From Microbacterium testaceum (GTDB lineage Bacteria > Actinomycetota > Actinomycetes > Actinomycetales > Microbacteriaceae): a DNA stretch of 64,000 nt. The DNA is taken from assembly GCF_006539145.1 (NCBI RefSeq), contig NZ_BJML01000010.1, positions 53,917-117,916 of the forward strand, in the 5' to 3' direction. Under the pieces are notes generated by a model. The model searched no databases and was not told where the DNA came from. It was given only the letters and a program-made list of their open reading frames with translations. This document shows, piece after piece, positions 50,980 to 59,958 of the stretch. The stretch's first letter is position 1. Every line of letters begins with the position of its first letter. The position numbers and the translations under genes are program-made.

Positions 50980-51908
50980 GAGATCTCCCCGATCCAGCTC
51001 GGCTCGGCCTGCGTCGGGAAGAAGCGCGACCGGATCGCCTCCGACGCTTCGCGGGTCACCGTCTGCACGCGCTGCATGTGCTCGGGCAGCTCCGCCAGGA
51101 TGTCGCTGACCGGGCGGTACTCGAGATCGTTGCGGATCTGTCCGAGGGCCCGGAGAACCGTGTTGGAGTGGCCGACGCGGTCGGCGCGCGGATCGATCGC
51201 GCTCATGCAGTCCTCGGCGCGCTGGATCGAGTAGATGATCGAGCGCGGGAAGAGACGGTCGAGCAGGAGGAACTCGGCGGCATTGCGCGCGCTCGGCATC
51301 CCCCGGTACGTGCGCAGGTACGCCTCGTACGCGCCGCACGAGCGGAGGATCGTCGTCCACGACGGGCCCGACACCTCGGTGAGCGAGCGCGTCGCCAGCA
51401 GGCGCGCGGTCATATCGGTGCGCTCGATGCTGCGCCCGAGGGTGAAGAACTGCCAGGCTTCGTCGCGGTTCGTCGAGGAGTCGACGATGCCGATCGCCAG
51501 GGCCGCGCGCTCGCGCACCCACTGGAAGAACTCGTGCACCTTCTCGGTCTGCAGCCGTCGCGGCATCCGGGCGTTCGTGGTGTTGAGGATCTCCCACAGC
51601 TCGGTCGAGACGATCTCGCGCGCACGCCGGGCGTTCTCGCGCGCCGCGGTGAGCGAGTAGGCGATGCTCGAGGGGTTCATGCGATCGACCGCGAGACGGG
51701 CGAGGACATCGTCTCGTCGCACGGAGTCGACGTTCTCGGGCCACGCCGAACCCATGACGCTCAGGAGCGATCGGCACGCGGTGTCTTCGTCGATCCATGG
51801 ATCTTCGAGCAGCAGCTGCAGGTGCACGTCGAGGATGCGAGCGGTTCCGTCGCTGCGCTCGATGTAGCGCCCGATCCAGAACAGCGATTCGGCGATACGA
51901 CTCAGCAC
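50976..51908 (-). CDS. Alpha-E domain protein
   Basis: The 310-residue, almost wholly alpha-helical protein has the family start MLSRIAESLFWIGRYIERSDGTARILDVHL and motifs FFTLGRSIERTDMTARLL and NSTVLRALGQIRNDLEYR-like ends (Alpha-E/DUF403). It lies between ATP-grasp and transglutaminase genes, overlapping both (7 and 4 bases). It is a conserved partner of the ATP-grasp enzyme; its role is not known. GTG start. Confidence 0.9.
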   Translation of the reverse strand: MLSRIAESLFWIGRYIERSDGTARILDVHLQLLLEDPWIDEDTACRSLLSVMGSAWPENVDSVRRDDVLARLAVDRMNPSSIAYSLTAARENARRAREIVSTELWEILNTTNARMPRRLQTEKVHEFFQWVRERAALAIGIVDSSTNRDEAWQFFTLGRSIERTDMTARLLATRSLTEVSGPSWTTILRSCGAYEAYLRTYRGMPSARNAAEFLLLDRLFPRSIIYSIQRAEDCMSAIDPRADRVGHSNTVLRALGQIRNDLEYRPVSDILAELPEHMQRVQTVTREASEAIRSRFFPTQAEPSWIGEIS

Positions 51909-53632
51909 CCCGGCACCTCCTGCGACTGCTGCTGCTGCTCGGCCTGCGGACCGTGCTGCACCGCGGCATCCTGCTGCTGCTGCTCCTGCTGCTCTTTGCC
52001 GGAGGGGCCGTTACCCGGACGGGGGTCGCGGGGCGAGGTCGCGGGAGCGGGTTGGCCGTCGTAGATGATCGGGATCGCCTCGGTCACCGCGGCCTGGTCG
52101 GCGACGAGACCCGAGACGCCGTTGCCCTGACCGTACTCGACGTGGGAGGGCGCCGAGCCGCCGACGATCCAGGTGTCCTTCGAACCGCCGCCCTGACTGG
52201 AGTTCACCACGAGCTGCCCCTCGGGCAGCGCGACGCGGGTCAGGCCACCGGGGAGCACCCAGATGTCGTCTCCGTCGTTGACCGCGAAGGGGCGCAGGTC
52301 GGCGTGACGCGGACGCATCCCGTCTTCGACGAGGGTCGGGATGGTCGAGAGCATCACGACGGGCTGCGCGATCCATCCGCGCGGGTCGGCGAGCAAGCGC
52401 TTGCGCAGGGCGTCGAGCTCGGCGGGCGAGGCGTCGGGCCCCACGACCAGCCCCTTGCCCCCCGAGCCGTCGACCGGCTTGACCACGAGTTCGGGCAGAC
52501 GGTCGAGCACCTCTTCGAGGGCGCCCGGGTCTTCGAGGCGCCAGGTGTCGACGTTCTTGAGAATGGGCTCTTCGGCGAGGTAGTACCGGATGAGATCCGG
52601 CACATACGTGTAGAGCAGCTTGTCGTCGGCGACGCCGTTGCCCACGGCGTTGGCGATCGTGACGTTGCCCAGGCGCGCGGCGAGCATGAGGCCGGGCGCG
52701 CCCAGCATCGAGTCGGCGCGGAACTGCAGCGGGTCGAGGAAATCGTCGTCGACGCGGCGATAGATGACATCGACGCGCTGCGGGCCGCGAGTGGTGCGCA
52801 TGAACACCTTGCCGCCGATGCACAGCAGGTCGCGGCCCTCGACGAGCTCGACGCCCATGAGGCGCGCGAGCAGCGTGTGCTCGAAGTACGCCGAGTTGTA
52901 GACGCCCGGCGTGAGCACGACGATGTTCGGGTCGTCGATCCCGGGCGGGGCCGACGCCCGGAGGGCGGCGAGCAGCTTGTTCGGATAGTCGCCGACGGGG
53001 CGCACCCGCATCGACACGAACAGCTCGGGAAGCGTCTGCGCCATGACGCGGCGGTTCGAGATCACGTACGAGACGCCGGAGGGCACGCGCACGTTGTCTT
53101 CGAGCACGCGCATCTCGCCGTGCTCGTCGCGGATGAGGTCGATGCCCGACACCTGGATCCGCACGCCGTTGGCGCTGCGGATGCCGGCCGCCTGACGGTA
53201 GAAATACTGCGACGACGAGATGAGACCCGCGGGCAGGATGCCGTCGCGGACGCAGTGCTGATTGCCGTACGCGTCGTCGAGGAACGCCTCGAGGGCCTTG
53301 ACGCGCTGCTTCACGCCGGCCTCGATGCGCGACCACTCGTCGTAGGCGATGACCCGGGGCACGGCATCCAGGGGGAAAGGCCGCTCCTCGCCCGCGAAGT
53401 CGAACGTGACACCCTGCGCGAGATACGAACTGGCGAGCGACTCGGTGCGTCCGCGCAGCTCATCCTGCGTCATCTGCGCGAGCGTCTGGTACAGCTCCCG
53501 GTACGCCTCACGAGACGGGGCGGCTTCTCCGGGACTCGCCGGAACGCCGAACATCTCGTCGAACGCCGGGATGCCGGAAGCGGTCTTGCGCGGCGCCAGC
53601 GTGGAGCCGTAACCGTCGAACAGGTCACCCAT
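51902..53632 (-). CDS. Circularly permuted ATP-grasp protein
   Basis: The 576-residue protein has the CP_ATPgrasp signatures DEMFG at the start, QGVTFDFAGEERPFPLD, VLTPGVYNSAYFEHTLLARLMGVELVEGRDL and LVVKPVDGSGGKGLVVGPDAS with the ATP-binding loop. It probably forms amide or peptide bonds. The final 60 residues, after the conserved domain, are a low-complexity Gln-rich tail (EQQEQQQQDAAVQ ... EQQQQSQ) coded by CAG-type repeats. It is the first gene of the three-gene operon. Confidence 0.9.
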   Translation of the reverse strand: MGDLFDGYGSTLAPRKTASGIPAFDEMFGVPASPGEAAPSREAYRELYQTLAQMTQDELRGRTESLASSYLAQGVTFDFAGEERPFPLDAVPRVIAYDEWSRIEAGVKQRVKALEAFLDDAYGNQHCVRDGILPAGLISSSQYFYRQAAGIRSANGVRIQVSGIDLIRDEHGEMRVLEDNVRVPSGVSYVISNRRVMAQTLPELFVSMRVRPVGDYPNKLLAALRASAPPGIDDPNIVVLTPGVYNSAYFEHTLLARLMGVELVEGRDLLCIGGKVFMRTTRGPQRVDVIYRRVDDDFLDPLQFRADSMLGAPGLMLAARLGNVTIANAVGNGVADDKLLYTYVPDLIRYYLAEEPILKNVDTWRLEDPGALEEVLDRLPELVVKPVDGSGGKGLVVGPDASPAELDALRKRLLADPRGWIAQPVVMLSTIPTLVEDGMRPRHADLRPFAVNDGDDIWVLPGGLTRVALPEGQLVVNSSQGGGSKDTWIVGGSAPSHVEYGQGNGVSGLVADQAAVTEAIPIIYDGQPAPATSPRDPRPGNGPSGKEQQEQQQQDAAVQHGPQAEQQQQSQEVPGC

Positions 53633-53743
53633 GCGACGACTCTACTCAGCGCCGTGTTGCGGACACGTTTCCCACCCGCGCTCTTGCGCCGCCGAGCACG
53701 GCGTGCGCACGAGCAGCTCCGCCGAACGGCTCAGCCGAACGGC

Positions 53744-54925
53744 TCAGGTGCCGGGGCGCAGCACCACCTTGATGCAGCCGTCCTGCTTCTTCTGGAACGT
53801 CTCGTACAGGCCCGGGGCGTCATCGAGCGGGGCGTGGTGCGTGACGAGGTCCATCACACCGAGCGGGTCGGCGGGGTCCTCGACCAGCGGCAGCAGGTCG
53901 TCGACCCAGCGCTTGACGTTGCACTGGCCCATCCGGAGGGCGATCTGCTTGTCGAACATCGTCTTCATCGGCAGCACGTCGGCCTCTCCGGCGTACACCC
54001 CGCTCAACGACACCGTGCCGCCGCGGCGGACGAGGTCGATCGAGGCGTACACCGCGGCCAAGCGGTCGAGCCCGGCCTTGTCCATGAGCTTCTGCGCGAG
54101 CGCGTCGGGGAGAAGGCCCACGGCCTTCTGTGCCAGCTCGACGCCCCCGTTGCCGTGGGCCTCCATGCCGACGGCATCCACCACACCGTCGGCCCCGCGC
54201 CCCTCGGTGAGATCGACCAGTTCGTCGACCACCGTGTCGGTCAGGTCGTAGGTGAGGATGCCGTGCCGCTCGGCCATGGCGCGCCGCTCGGGCTCGGGCT
54301 CGACCGCGAGCACGCGGTAGCCCAGGTGCACGCCGATACGGGCGGCGAACTGCCCCACCGGACCGAGGCCCATCACCGCGAGCGTGCCGCCCTCGGGGAC
54401 GTTCGCGTACTGCACGCCCTGCCACGCCGTGGGCACGATGTCGCTGAGGAAGAGGTAGCGATCGTCGGGCAGGTCGTCTCCGACGCGGATGTGGTTGTAA
54501 TCGGCCAGCGGGACGCGCAGGTACTCGGCCTGACCGCCCGGCACCTGACCGTAGAGCTTCGTGTAGCCGAAGAGCGCCGCGCCGCTGCCGTACTCGCGCA
54601 CCTGCGTCGTCTCGCACTGCGACTGCAGGCCGCGGCGGCACAGGAAGCAGTGACCGCACGAGATGTTGAAGGGCACGACGATGCGGTCGCCGACGGCGAG
54701 ATTCGTCACGGCCGAGCCCACCTCGACGACGACGCCCATCGGCTCGTGTCCGAGCACGTCGCCCTTGTCGATGAAGGGGCCGAACAGTTCGTACAGGTGC
54801 AGGTCGGAGCCGCAGATCGCGGTCGAGGTGATCTTCACGATCGCGTCGGTCGGCTCAAGGATCTCGGGGTCGGGGACCTCCTCGACGCTCACGTTGCGCG
54901 TGCCCTGCCAGGTCAGTGCCTTCAT
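53744..54925 (-). CDS. Zinc-dependent alcohol/formaldehyde-type dehydrogenase
   Basis: The 393-residue medium-chain dehydrogenase has catalytic zinc ligands in ICGSDLHLYE and LGHEPMGVV, the structural zinc loop CGHCFLCRRGLQSQC, and a Rossmann motif AVMGLGPVGQFAARIG. The extra insert after the zinc loop (YGQVPGGQAEYLRVPLADYN) matches the glutathione-independent formaldehyde dehydrogenase-like branch. Its role could be aldehyde detoxification. A run of ten Cs (minus strand; 54944-54953) lies 18 bases before the start codon. Confidence 0.88.
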   Translation of the reverse strand: MKALTWQGTRNVSVEEVPDPEILEPTDAIVKITSTAICGSDLHLYELFGPFIDKGDVLGHEPMGVVVEVGSAVTNLAVGDRIVVPFNISCGHCFLCRRGLQSQCETTQVREYGSGAALFGYTKLYGQVPGGQAEYLRVPLADYNHIRVGDDLPDDRYLFLSDIVPTAWQGVQYANVPEGGTLAVMGLGPVGQFAARIGVHLGYRVLAVEPEPERRAMAERHGILTYDLTDTVVDELVDLTEGRGADGVVDAVGMEAHGNGGVELAQKAVGLLPDALAQKLMDKAGLDRLAAVYASIDLVRRGGTVSLSGVYAGEADVLPMKTMFDKQIALRMGQCNVKRWVDDLLPLVEDPADPLGVMDLVTHHAPLDDAPGLYETFQKKQDGCIKVVLRPGT

Positions 54926-54943
54926 GGTGGTGCCTCTCGTTCC

Positions 54944-54953
54944 GGGGGGGGGG
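54944..54953. repeat. Homopolymer G10/C10 tract
   Basis: Ten consecutive Gs (plus strand) lie in the 5' leader of the dehydrogenase gene. Homopolymers of this length are rare and slip during replication. Confidence 0.85.
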
Positions 54954-55016
54954 ACGATCAGTCTGCGCCGCGAGCGCGCAACCGGCGAGGTGGTTGACGA
55001 GCCCCCGCGCGATGCG

Positions 55017-55736
55017 TCACGCGCCGGGGGCCGCCAGGGGTGGAGCATCGACCCAGGAGTGCACCCGCGCGAGGAACGCGGCGTAGCCGGCGGGCGTGCG
55101 CCCCGTGAATCGGCCGGAGGTCTCGACCTCGTGCGCATCGCTCGCCCGCTCCCGGGCGCCGAGGGCCCGGGCCGCCCGGACGAGGGCCACGTCCTCGTGT
55201 TCGACGAGATCCGGGATGCCGCCCGCCCGGCCGTACGTGCTCGCGCGCACGCCGAGGTTGGCGCCGTGGACGTTCCCGGGCGGTGCGCCCCGATGGTGCG
55301 TGGCGCGCCAGTACGCGGCGTGGCGGGCGCTGAGGTCGGCGAAGTCGGGGCGCACGGTTCCGAGCACGAGGTCGACCCCGGTGTCGGCGAGATCGAGCTG
55401 GTGGGTCACCCAGTTCGGGGGCACGACGGTGTCGGCATCCGTCATCGCGATCCACGTGTCGACCGGGCTCGCCGAGAGCGTCCCGAGCGCGTGCGCGACA
55501 CCGACCCGCCGCGCGGTGCCCACGCGGCGAGCGCCGATCTCGACCGTCTCGACCGGCCAGCGCCGCACCTGCGCGGCGGTGGTGTCGGTGCACGCATCGA
55601 GCACGACGACGACCGCGACGGCCAGCTCGGGCGTGCGCTTCTTCGCGCGAGAGACGGCCCGGTCGACCGATGCCAGGCAGCGCCCGATCAGCGCTTCCTC
55701 GTCGTGCGCCGGGATCACCACGGCCACCGCCCTCAC
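55017..55736 (-). CDS. Family 2 glycosyltransferase
   Basis: The 239-residue GT-A enzyme has VAVVIPAHDEEALIGRCLASV at the N-terminus, the DxD motif in AMTDADTVVPPNW, GANLGVRASTYGRAGG and DLVEHEDVALVRAARAL. It has no membrane helix. GTG 55736 overlaps the stop of the PIG-L/methyltransferase gene. It may transfer a sugar to a small metabolite or lipid made with its two operon partners. Confidence 0.9.
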   Translation of the reverse strand: MRAVAVVIPAHDEEALIGRCLASVDRAVSRAKKRTPELAVAVVVVLDACTDTTAAQVRRWPVETVEIGARRVGTARRVGVAHALGTLSASPVDTWIAMTDADTVVPPNWVTHQLDLADTGVDLVLGTVRPDFADLSARHAAYWRATHHRGAPPGNVHGANLGVRASTYGRAGGIPDLVEHEDVALVRAARALGARERASDAHEVETSGRFTGRTPAGYAAFLARVHSWVDAPPLAAPGA

Positions 55737-57097
55737 GGGACGAGTCCGGACTCGGCCGCCACCGAACGCGCGCCCGGGTGCGCGTACACCTCGAGCACGA
55801 AGTCCTCCTCCTCGTGCCGCACGAGACGCACGAGATCGGGACGTGCGGCGAGCGCGGCGTGCACCTCGTCGCCGCTGCGGGGGTATTCGGCCACCGGGTG
55901 CCGCCAGTGACAGGCGACGAGGCGACCGTCGGCGCTGAGCGAGGCGGTGGCCGCGGTGAGCCCGCGGTCGAGATCGACGCCGGCCCAGTAGTAGGCCACC
56001 TCCGACAGCACGACGAGGTCGAACTCCCCCTCGGGCCATGCGTCGGGGAGCGTCGCGAGGCGGAGCTCGACGTTCTCGCGACCCGCGAGGCGTGTCCGCG
56101 CGCGCTCGAGGGCCGCGGGGGCGAGGTCGACGGCGAGCACCCGGTCGCTCCGGTCGGCCAGATACACCGTCAGCGCCCCCGTCGAGCACCCCGCCTCGAG
56201 GGTCGAGCGGTAGTGGCGCCACGGGAGGGCGGCCAGGAGCACGGAACGTTTGCGCTCTTCGTACCAGCGCGAGTCGAAGCCCCAGGGATCGTCGTGGCGG
56301 GCGTACATGTCGTCGAAGTACTGCCTTCCGACGCTGCCCGCCGGGGTCGCGGGCGACTCCGGGGCGATGAAGAGCTCGGCGTCGCGCTCGGCGTGCGCGC
56401 GCATGCCGGCGTGGATCGTCGCCTCATCCCCCGGGGCGCCCGACAGCGGCTCGAGCTGACTGCGGTGCGCGTCGAGGGCGCGGGTCTTGACCTCTCGCGA
56501 GCGGGGCTCGAGGGCGAGACGCTCGACGCGGTCCCACGGCACGTCGTCGGGGCCGCCCCAGTGCCAGAGCCAGATCGGGAAGGCGCGCGAGCGCACCCCG
56601 CGGGCGGCGCAGACCTGTTCCACGATCTCGCCGACGACCCGGTGGTCGCGGTGCCCGTCTCCCCGCCACGGCGACAGCACCAGCACGCGCCGACCGGTCG
56701 CGGCGTCGAGCGTTTCGCGCAGCGCCGCGGTGATGGCATCCCGGTACTCCCCCGTCCCGCCATCCGGCAGGCCGAGGAAGATCGGATTGCCGACCAGGCC
56801 CACGATGCGCGCCGCATCGTGAAGCTCGCGGCGGCGCAGGAGCGCGAGGGTCGCGGGCCCGTGGGTGGGCGAACCGGGGTGAGAGCCCTCGCCGTCGGTC
56901 ACGACGAGAAGATCGATCGGGATGCCGCGCGCGGCCGCGGTCGCGAGCAGACCCGCGGCTCCGAGGCTCTCGTCGTCGGGGTGCGCGGCGACCACGATCA
57001 GATGGTCGACGTCGAGATCGAGCGGGGGCAGGTCACGGCGGAGTGCGTCCGTCCAGACGCTCTCGTCGGTCCCGGGATCGCGGTGGTCGAAGCTCAC
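55733..57097 (-). CDS. PIG-L deacetylase fused to a NodS-like methyltransferase
   Basis: The 454-residue protein has two enzymes. Residues about 20-245 are a PIG-L/LmbE zinc deacetylase (VVAAHPDDESLGAAG, then GDGHRDHRVVGE). Residues about 260-440 are a SAM methyltransferase close to NodS (YFDDMYARHDDPWGFDSRWYEERK; motif I TLEAGCSTGALTVYLA). In Nod-factor synthesis a de-N-acetylase and N-methyltransferase act one after the other on an amino sugar. The fusion suggests the same order here (inference). The start is GTG 57097 or 57100, overlapping the acyl-CoA dehydrogenase stop. Confidence 0.88.
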   Translation of the reverse strand: MSFDHRDPGTDESVWTDALRRDLPPLDLDVDHLIVVAAHPDDESLGAAGLLATAAARGIPIDLLVVTDGEGSHPGSPTHGPATLALLRRRELHDAARIVGLVGNPIFLGLPDGGTGEYRDAITAALRETLDAATGRRVLVLSPWRGDGHRDHRVVGEIVEQVCAARGVRSRAFPIWLWHWGGPDDVPWDRVERLALEPRSREVKTRALDAHRSQLEPLSGAPGDEATIHAGMRAHAERDAELFIAPESPATPAGSVGRQYFDDMYARHDDPWGFDSRWYEERKRSVLLAALPWRHYRSTLEAGCSTGALTVYLADRSDRVLAVDLAPAALERARTRLAGRENVELRLATLPDAWPEGEFDLVVLSEVAYYWAGVDLDRGLTAATASLSADGRLVACHWRHPVAEYPRSGDEVHAALAARPDLVRLVRHEEEDFVLEVYAHPGARSVAAESGLVP

Positions 57098-58140
57098 CAC
57101 GCGCCCGCCCCCGTCGCGACGTCGACGCCGATTCTCGCGACGTCGCGCTCGCCGTGATGCTGGCGCAGGTAGACCTGCAGGTCGGCGACGCGACGCGCGT
57201 ACGCCTCGTCGGCGACGAGCGGCAGCGGTCCGAGCGCGCGCGCGGCCTCGGCGAGGGTCGTCTCGACGGCGTCGGCGACCACGGTGCGCGCGCGGGCGGC
57301 ACGCAGGCCCGCGGATGCCGAGCCCCCGGCACCGAAGACCGTCGCCGTCTCGCGCAGCACGGCGCGCGCGGCCCAGAGGGCGGTGTCGGCACGCCCGAGA
57401 TGCACGCGCGAGAGCTGATCGGCGCGGTCGGACGCGGCGGCCTCGCTCAACGCATCGCGCAGCGGCAGGGCCCCACCCCACCAGCAGGCCGCGACTCCGA
57501 CCCCGCCGTGCGCGAAGCCCGATCGACGCAGGTACCAGCCGGGCTCGCCCACGGGGACGGCGACCGCCCCGTCGACGTCGATCGGGGCGCTGACGACCCG
57601 GTCGAGTCCGCGGGCGTACCAGGGGCCGGTCCGCGAGGTGACGCCCGGGGCGCGCAGGTCGAGCGCGAAGAGCTGTCGCCGTTCGTCGTCGACCCACGCG
57701 GTCACGAGGGCACGGTCGAGGTGGGCCGCGAGCGAGCACCAGGGCTTGGTTCCGCGCAGCGTCCAGGTTCCGGCATCCTGTCGAGCCTCGAGTCGCATGC
57801 CGGGGCCCTCCGCCGCGAAGACGCCCCACGACCCGCCGGGCTCGAGAGCGACGTCGATCCCCTCGCGGGCGGCTTCGCCGAGGATCGCGAGCGCGTCGAG
57901 GTGCGGCTCGAGCACGCGAGCGGCGGCGACGTCTCGCCTGGCCACGGACGCGAGGAGTTCCCAGGTCGCGGCGAGGGAGCGCGGAGGGGTCACGCTCGTC
58001 GCCCACGCGAGCGTGGCGGCGACGTCGCTGCCGAGCCCCTCGACGGCATCCGCCCTGCGAAGGGCCTCACGGACGTCGTCGAGGTCGGGGGCGTCGTCGG
58101 AGAGGAGGAGGGGGGATGGCAAAGCTCCGCGGTGTCTCAC
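57094..58140 (-). CDS. Acyl-CoA dehydrogenase family protein
   Basis: The 348-residue protein has the middle beta domain of the family (GSWGVFAAEG, WTLRGTKPWCSLAAHLDRALVTA) and helical ends. It is shorter than typical acyl-CoA dehydrogenases (about 380) and I cannot place the usual catalytic Glu. It may therefore not act on acyl-CoA. It is first in a three-gene overlapping operon with the PIG-L/methyltransferase and GT2 genes. GTG start. Confidence 0.8.
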   Translation of the reverse strand: MRHRGALPSPLLLSDDAPDLDDVREALRRADAVEGLGSDVAATLAWATSVTPPRSLAATWELLASVARRDVAAARVLEPHLDALAILGEAAREGIDVALEPGGSWGVFAAEGPGMRLEARQDAGTWTLRGTKPWCSLAAHLDRALVTAWVDDERRQLFALDLRAPGVTSRTGPWYARGLDRVVSAPIDVDGAVAVPVGEPGWYLRRSGFAHGGVGVAACWWGGALPLRDALSEAAASDRADQLSRVHLGRADTALWAARAVLRETATVFGAGGSASAGLRAARARTVVADAVETTLAEAARALGPLPLVADEAYARRVADLQVYLRQHHGERDVARIGVDVATGAGAW

Positions 58141-58285
58141 CGCGACAGCGTGGGGACCGCGGCGGGTTTCGGCGAGGACCTTGACACCGTCGCCCGTCTC
58201 GGGCAGAGCAGAGCGGCGGATGCCGGTTGGCTGTGAATACCGCGCGTCCGGCGCCGGGGTGCCCGGGGCTCCCTAGGCTCCCTTC

Positions 58286-59824
58286 GTGACCCCCGCATCT
58301 TCCCGCCGCCGAGATCTCGCGGCGATCGTCGCGTCGATCGCCGCCACCGTGTTCGGCGCCGGCCTCGGCGAGCTCGCCGCGGCGATCGTCTCGCCCACCG
58401 CGAGCCCGTTCGCCGTCATCGGCGGTGGCATGATCGACCTCGCCCCGGCCTGGGCGAAAGACCTGGCGATCGACCTGTTCGGCACGGGCGACAAGGCGGC
58501 CCTGCTCGTGGGGATCGCGGTGCTGCTGCTGATCGTCGCCGGCGTCGCCGGAGTTCTCGAACGGCGCAAGGCCCCGTGGGGGCGGGTCGTGCTCATCGCG
58601 CTCGGGGTGATCGGCGCGATCGTCTCGATGACGCGGGCGGATGCCGGGACACTGTCGCCCCTCCCGTCGCTGGTCGCGGGAGCCGCCGCCGCCCTGGTGG
58701 CCGGGCTGCTGGTCGCCCGGCTCCGGCGACGGTCGACGAAGGCCCCGACCGACGACGGCGTCTCGCGCCGCAGCGTCCTCGCCCTCTCGGGGGTGGCCGT
58801 CATGGCCGGCGCCCTCGCCGCCGTCGGATCCGTCGCGGTGAGCGGGGGCGCGCGCGCCGTCAGCGCGGTGCGCTCCGCCCTGCGACTGCCGTCCCCCGCG
58901 ACGACCACGCCCGTTCCGGCCGGAGCCGACCTCGGGATCGACGGGCTCGGGCCGATCATCACCCCCGCGTCGGACTTCTACCGCATCGACACCGCTCTCG
59001 TCGTGCCGCAGGTGGACCCCGCGACCTGGACACTGCGGGTGCACGGCATGGTCGAGCAAGAGGTGGTGCTGCGGTGGGACGATCTGGTCGCCCTCCCCCA
59101 GAAGGAGACCGTCGCAACCCTCGTGTGCGTGTCGAACGAGGTGGGCGGATCGCTCATCGGCACCGCCCGCTGGCTGGGGGTGCCCCTTCGCGACATCCTC
59201 GAGCGCGCGAAGCCGACGACCGAGGCCGACATGGTGCTCTCGCACTCGGTCGACGGATTCACGGCATCCACCCCCCTCGAAGCCCTCACCGACGACCGCA
59301 ACGCCCTGCTGGCCATCGGCATGAACGGCGAACCCCTGCCGATCGAGCACGGCTTCCCCGTGCGGATGGTCGTGCCGGGGCTCTACGGCTACGTGTCGGC
59401 GACGAAGTGGGTCAGCGAGCTCGAGGTCACCCGCTACGACCGCGCCGAGGGGTACTGGACCTCGCGCGGCTGGTCGGAGCGCGGACCCGTGAAGCTGCAG
59501 TCGCGCATCGACGTGCCCCGGTCGGGCGCGCGGGTCGGCGCGGGCGACACCGTCATCGCCGGAGTCGCCTGGCAGACGCACGTGGGCGTCTCGGGGGTCG
59601 AGGTGCAGATCGACGACGGTCCGTGGCAGGCAGCGACGCTCGCCAGCGCGATCTCGGCCGACACCTGGGTGCAGTGGAGCCTGCCGTGGAACGCCACGAG
59701 CGGATCGCACACCCTGCGCTGCCGGGCCGTCTCGGCCACGGGCGAGACGCAGACCGCCGACACGGCCGCCCCGGCACCCGACGGCGCGACCGGCTGGGAT
59801 CAGCGTACGGTGTCGGTGGCCTGA
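58286..59824 (+). CDS. Membrane-anchored molybdopterin oxidoreductase (sulfite-oxidase family)
   Basis: The 512-residue protein has four or five N-terminal membrane helices (about 10-180). An external molybdopterin domain (about 215-400) follows, with the Moco-binding Cys in ATLVCVSNEVGGSLIG, the conserved HGFPVRMVVPGLYGY and SATKWVSELEV. A C-terminal Mo-co dimerisation domain (about 405-505; VIAGVAWQTHVGVSGVEVQID) ends it. It is likely a sulfite- or sulfoxide-type oxidoreductase acting outside the membrane. GTG start; divergent from the acyl-CoA dehydrogenase gene. Confidence 0.9.
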   Translation: MTPASSRRRDLAAIVASIAATVFGAGLGELAAAIVSPTASPFAVIGGGMIDLAPAWAKDLAIDLFGTGDKAALLVGIAVLLLIVAGVAGVLERRKAPWGRVVLIALGVIGAIVSMTRADAGTLSPLPSLVAGAAAALVAGLLVARLRRRSTKAPTDDGVSRRSVLALSGVAVMAGALAAVGSVAVSGGARAVSAVRSALRLPSPATTTPVPAGADLGIDGLGPIITPASDFYRIDTALVVPQVDPATWTLRVHGMVEQEVVLRWDDLVALPQKETVATLVCVSNEVGGSLIGTARWLGVPLRDILERAKPTTEADMVLSHSVDGFTASTPLEALTDDRNALLAIGMNGEPLPIEHGFPVRMVVPGLYGYVSATKWVSELEVTRYDRAEGYWTSRGWSERGPVKLQSRIDVPRSGARVGAGDTVIAGVAWQTHVGVSGVEVQIDDGPWQAATLASAISADTWVQWSLPWNATSGSHTLRCRAVSATGETQTADTAAPAPDGATGWDQRTVSVA

Positions 59825-59866
59825 GCCCGCTCGGAGGCGCGACGCCTGTCCGCGGCGCGACGGCCC

Positions 59867-59918
59867 GTGTCCCCCCTCGTGCAGAAAATCCGCACGGGAT
59901 CCGCACGAAGGGGGACAC
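59867..59918. terminator. Bidirectional terminator hairpin
   Basis: GTGTCCCCCCTCGTGC (59867-59882) pairs with GCACGAAGGGGGACAC (59903-59918) at 15 of 16 positions around a 20-base loop. It lies between two convergent genes. Confidence 0.75.
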
Positions 59919-59958
59919 GCACGCCTTGGCGCGGGCGCGGCGCGGGGCCATTCGGCAC

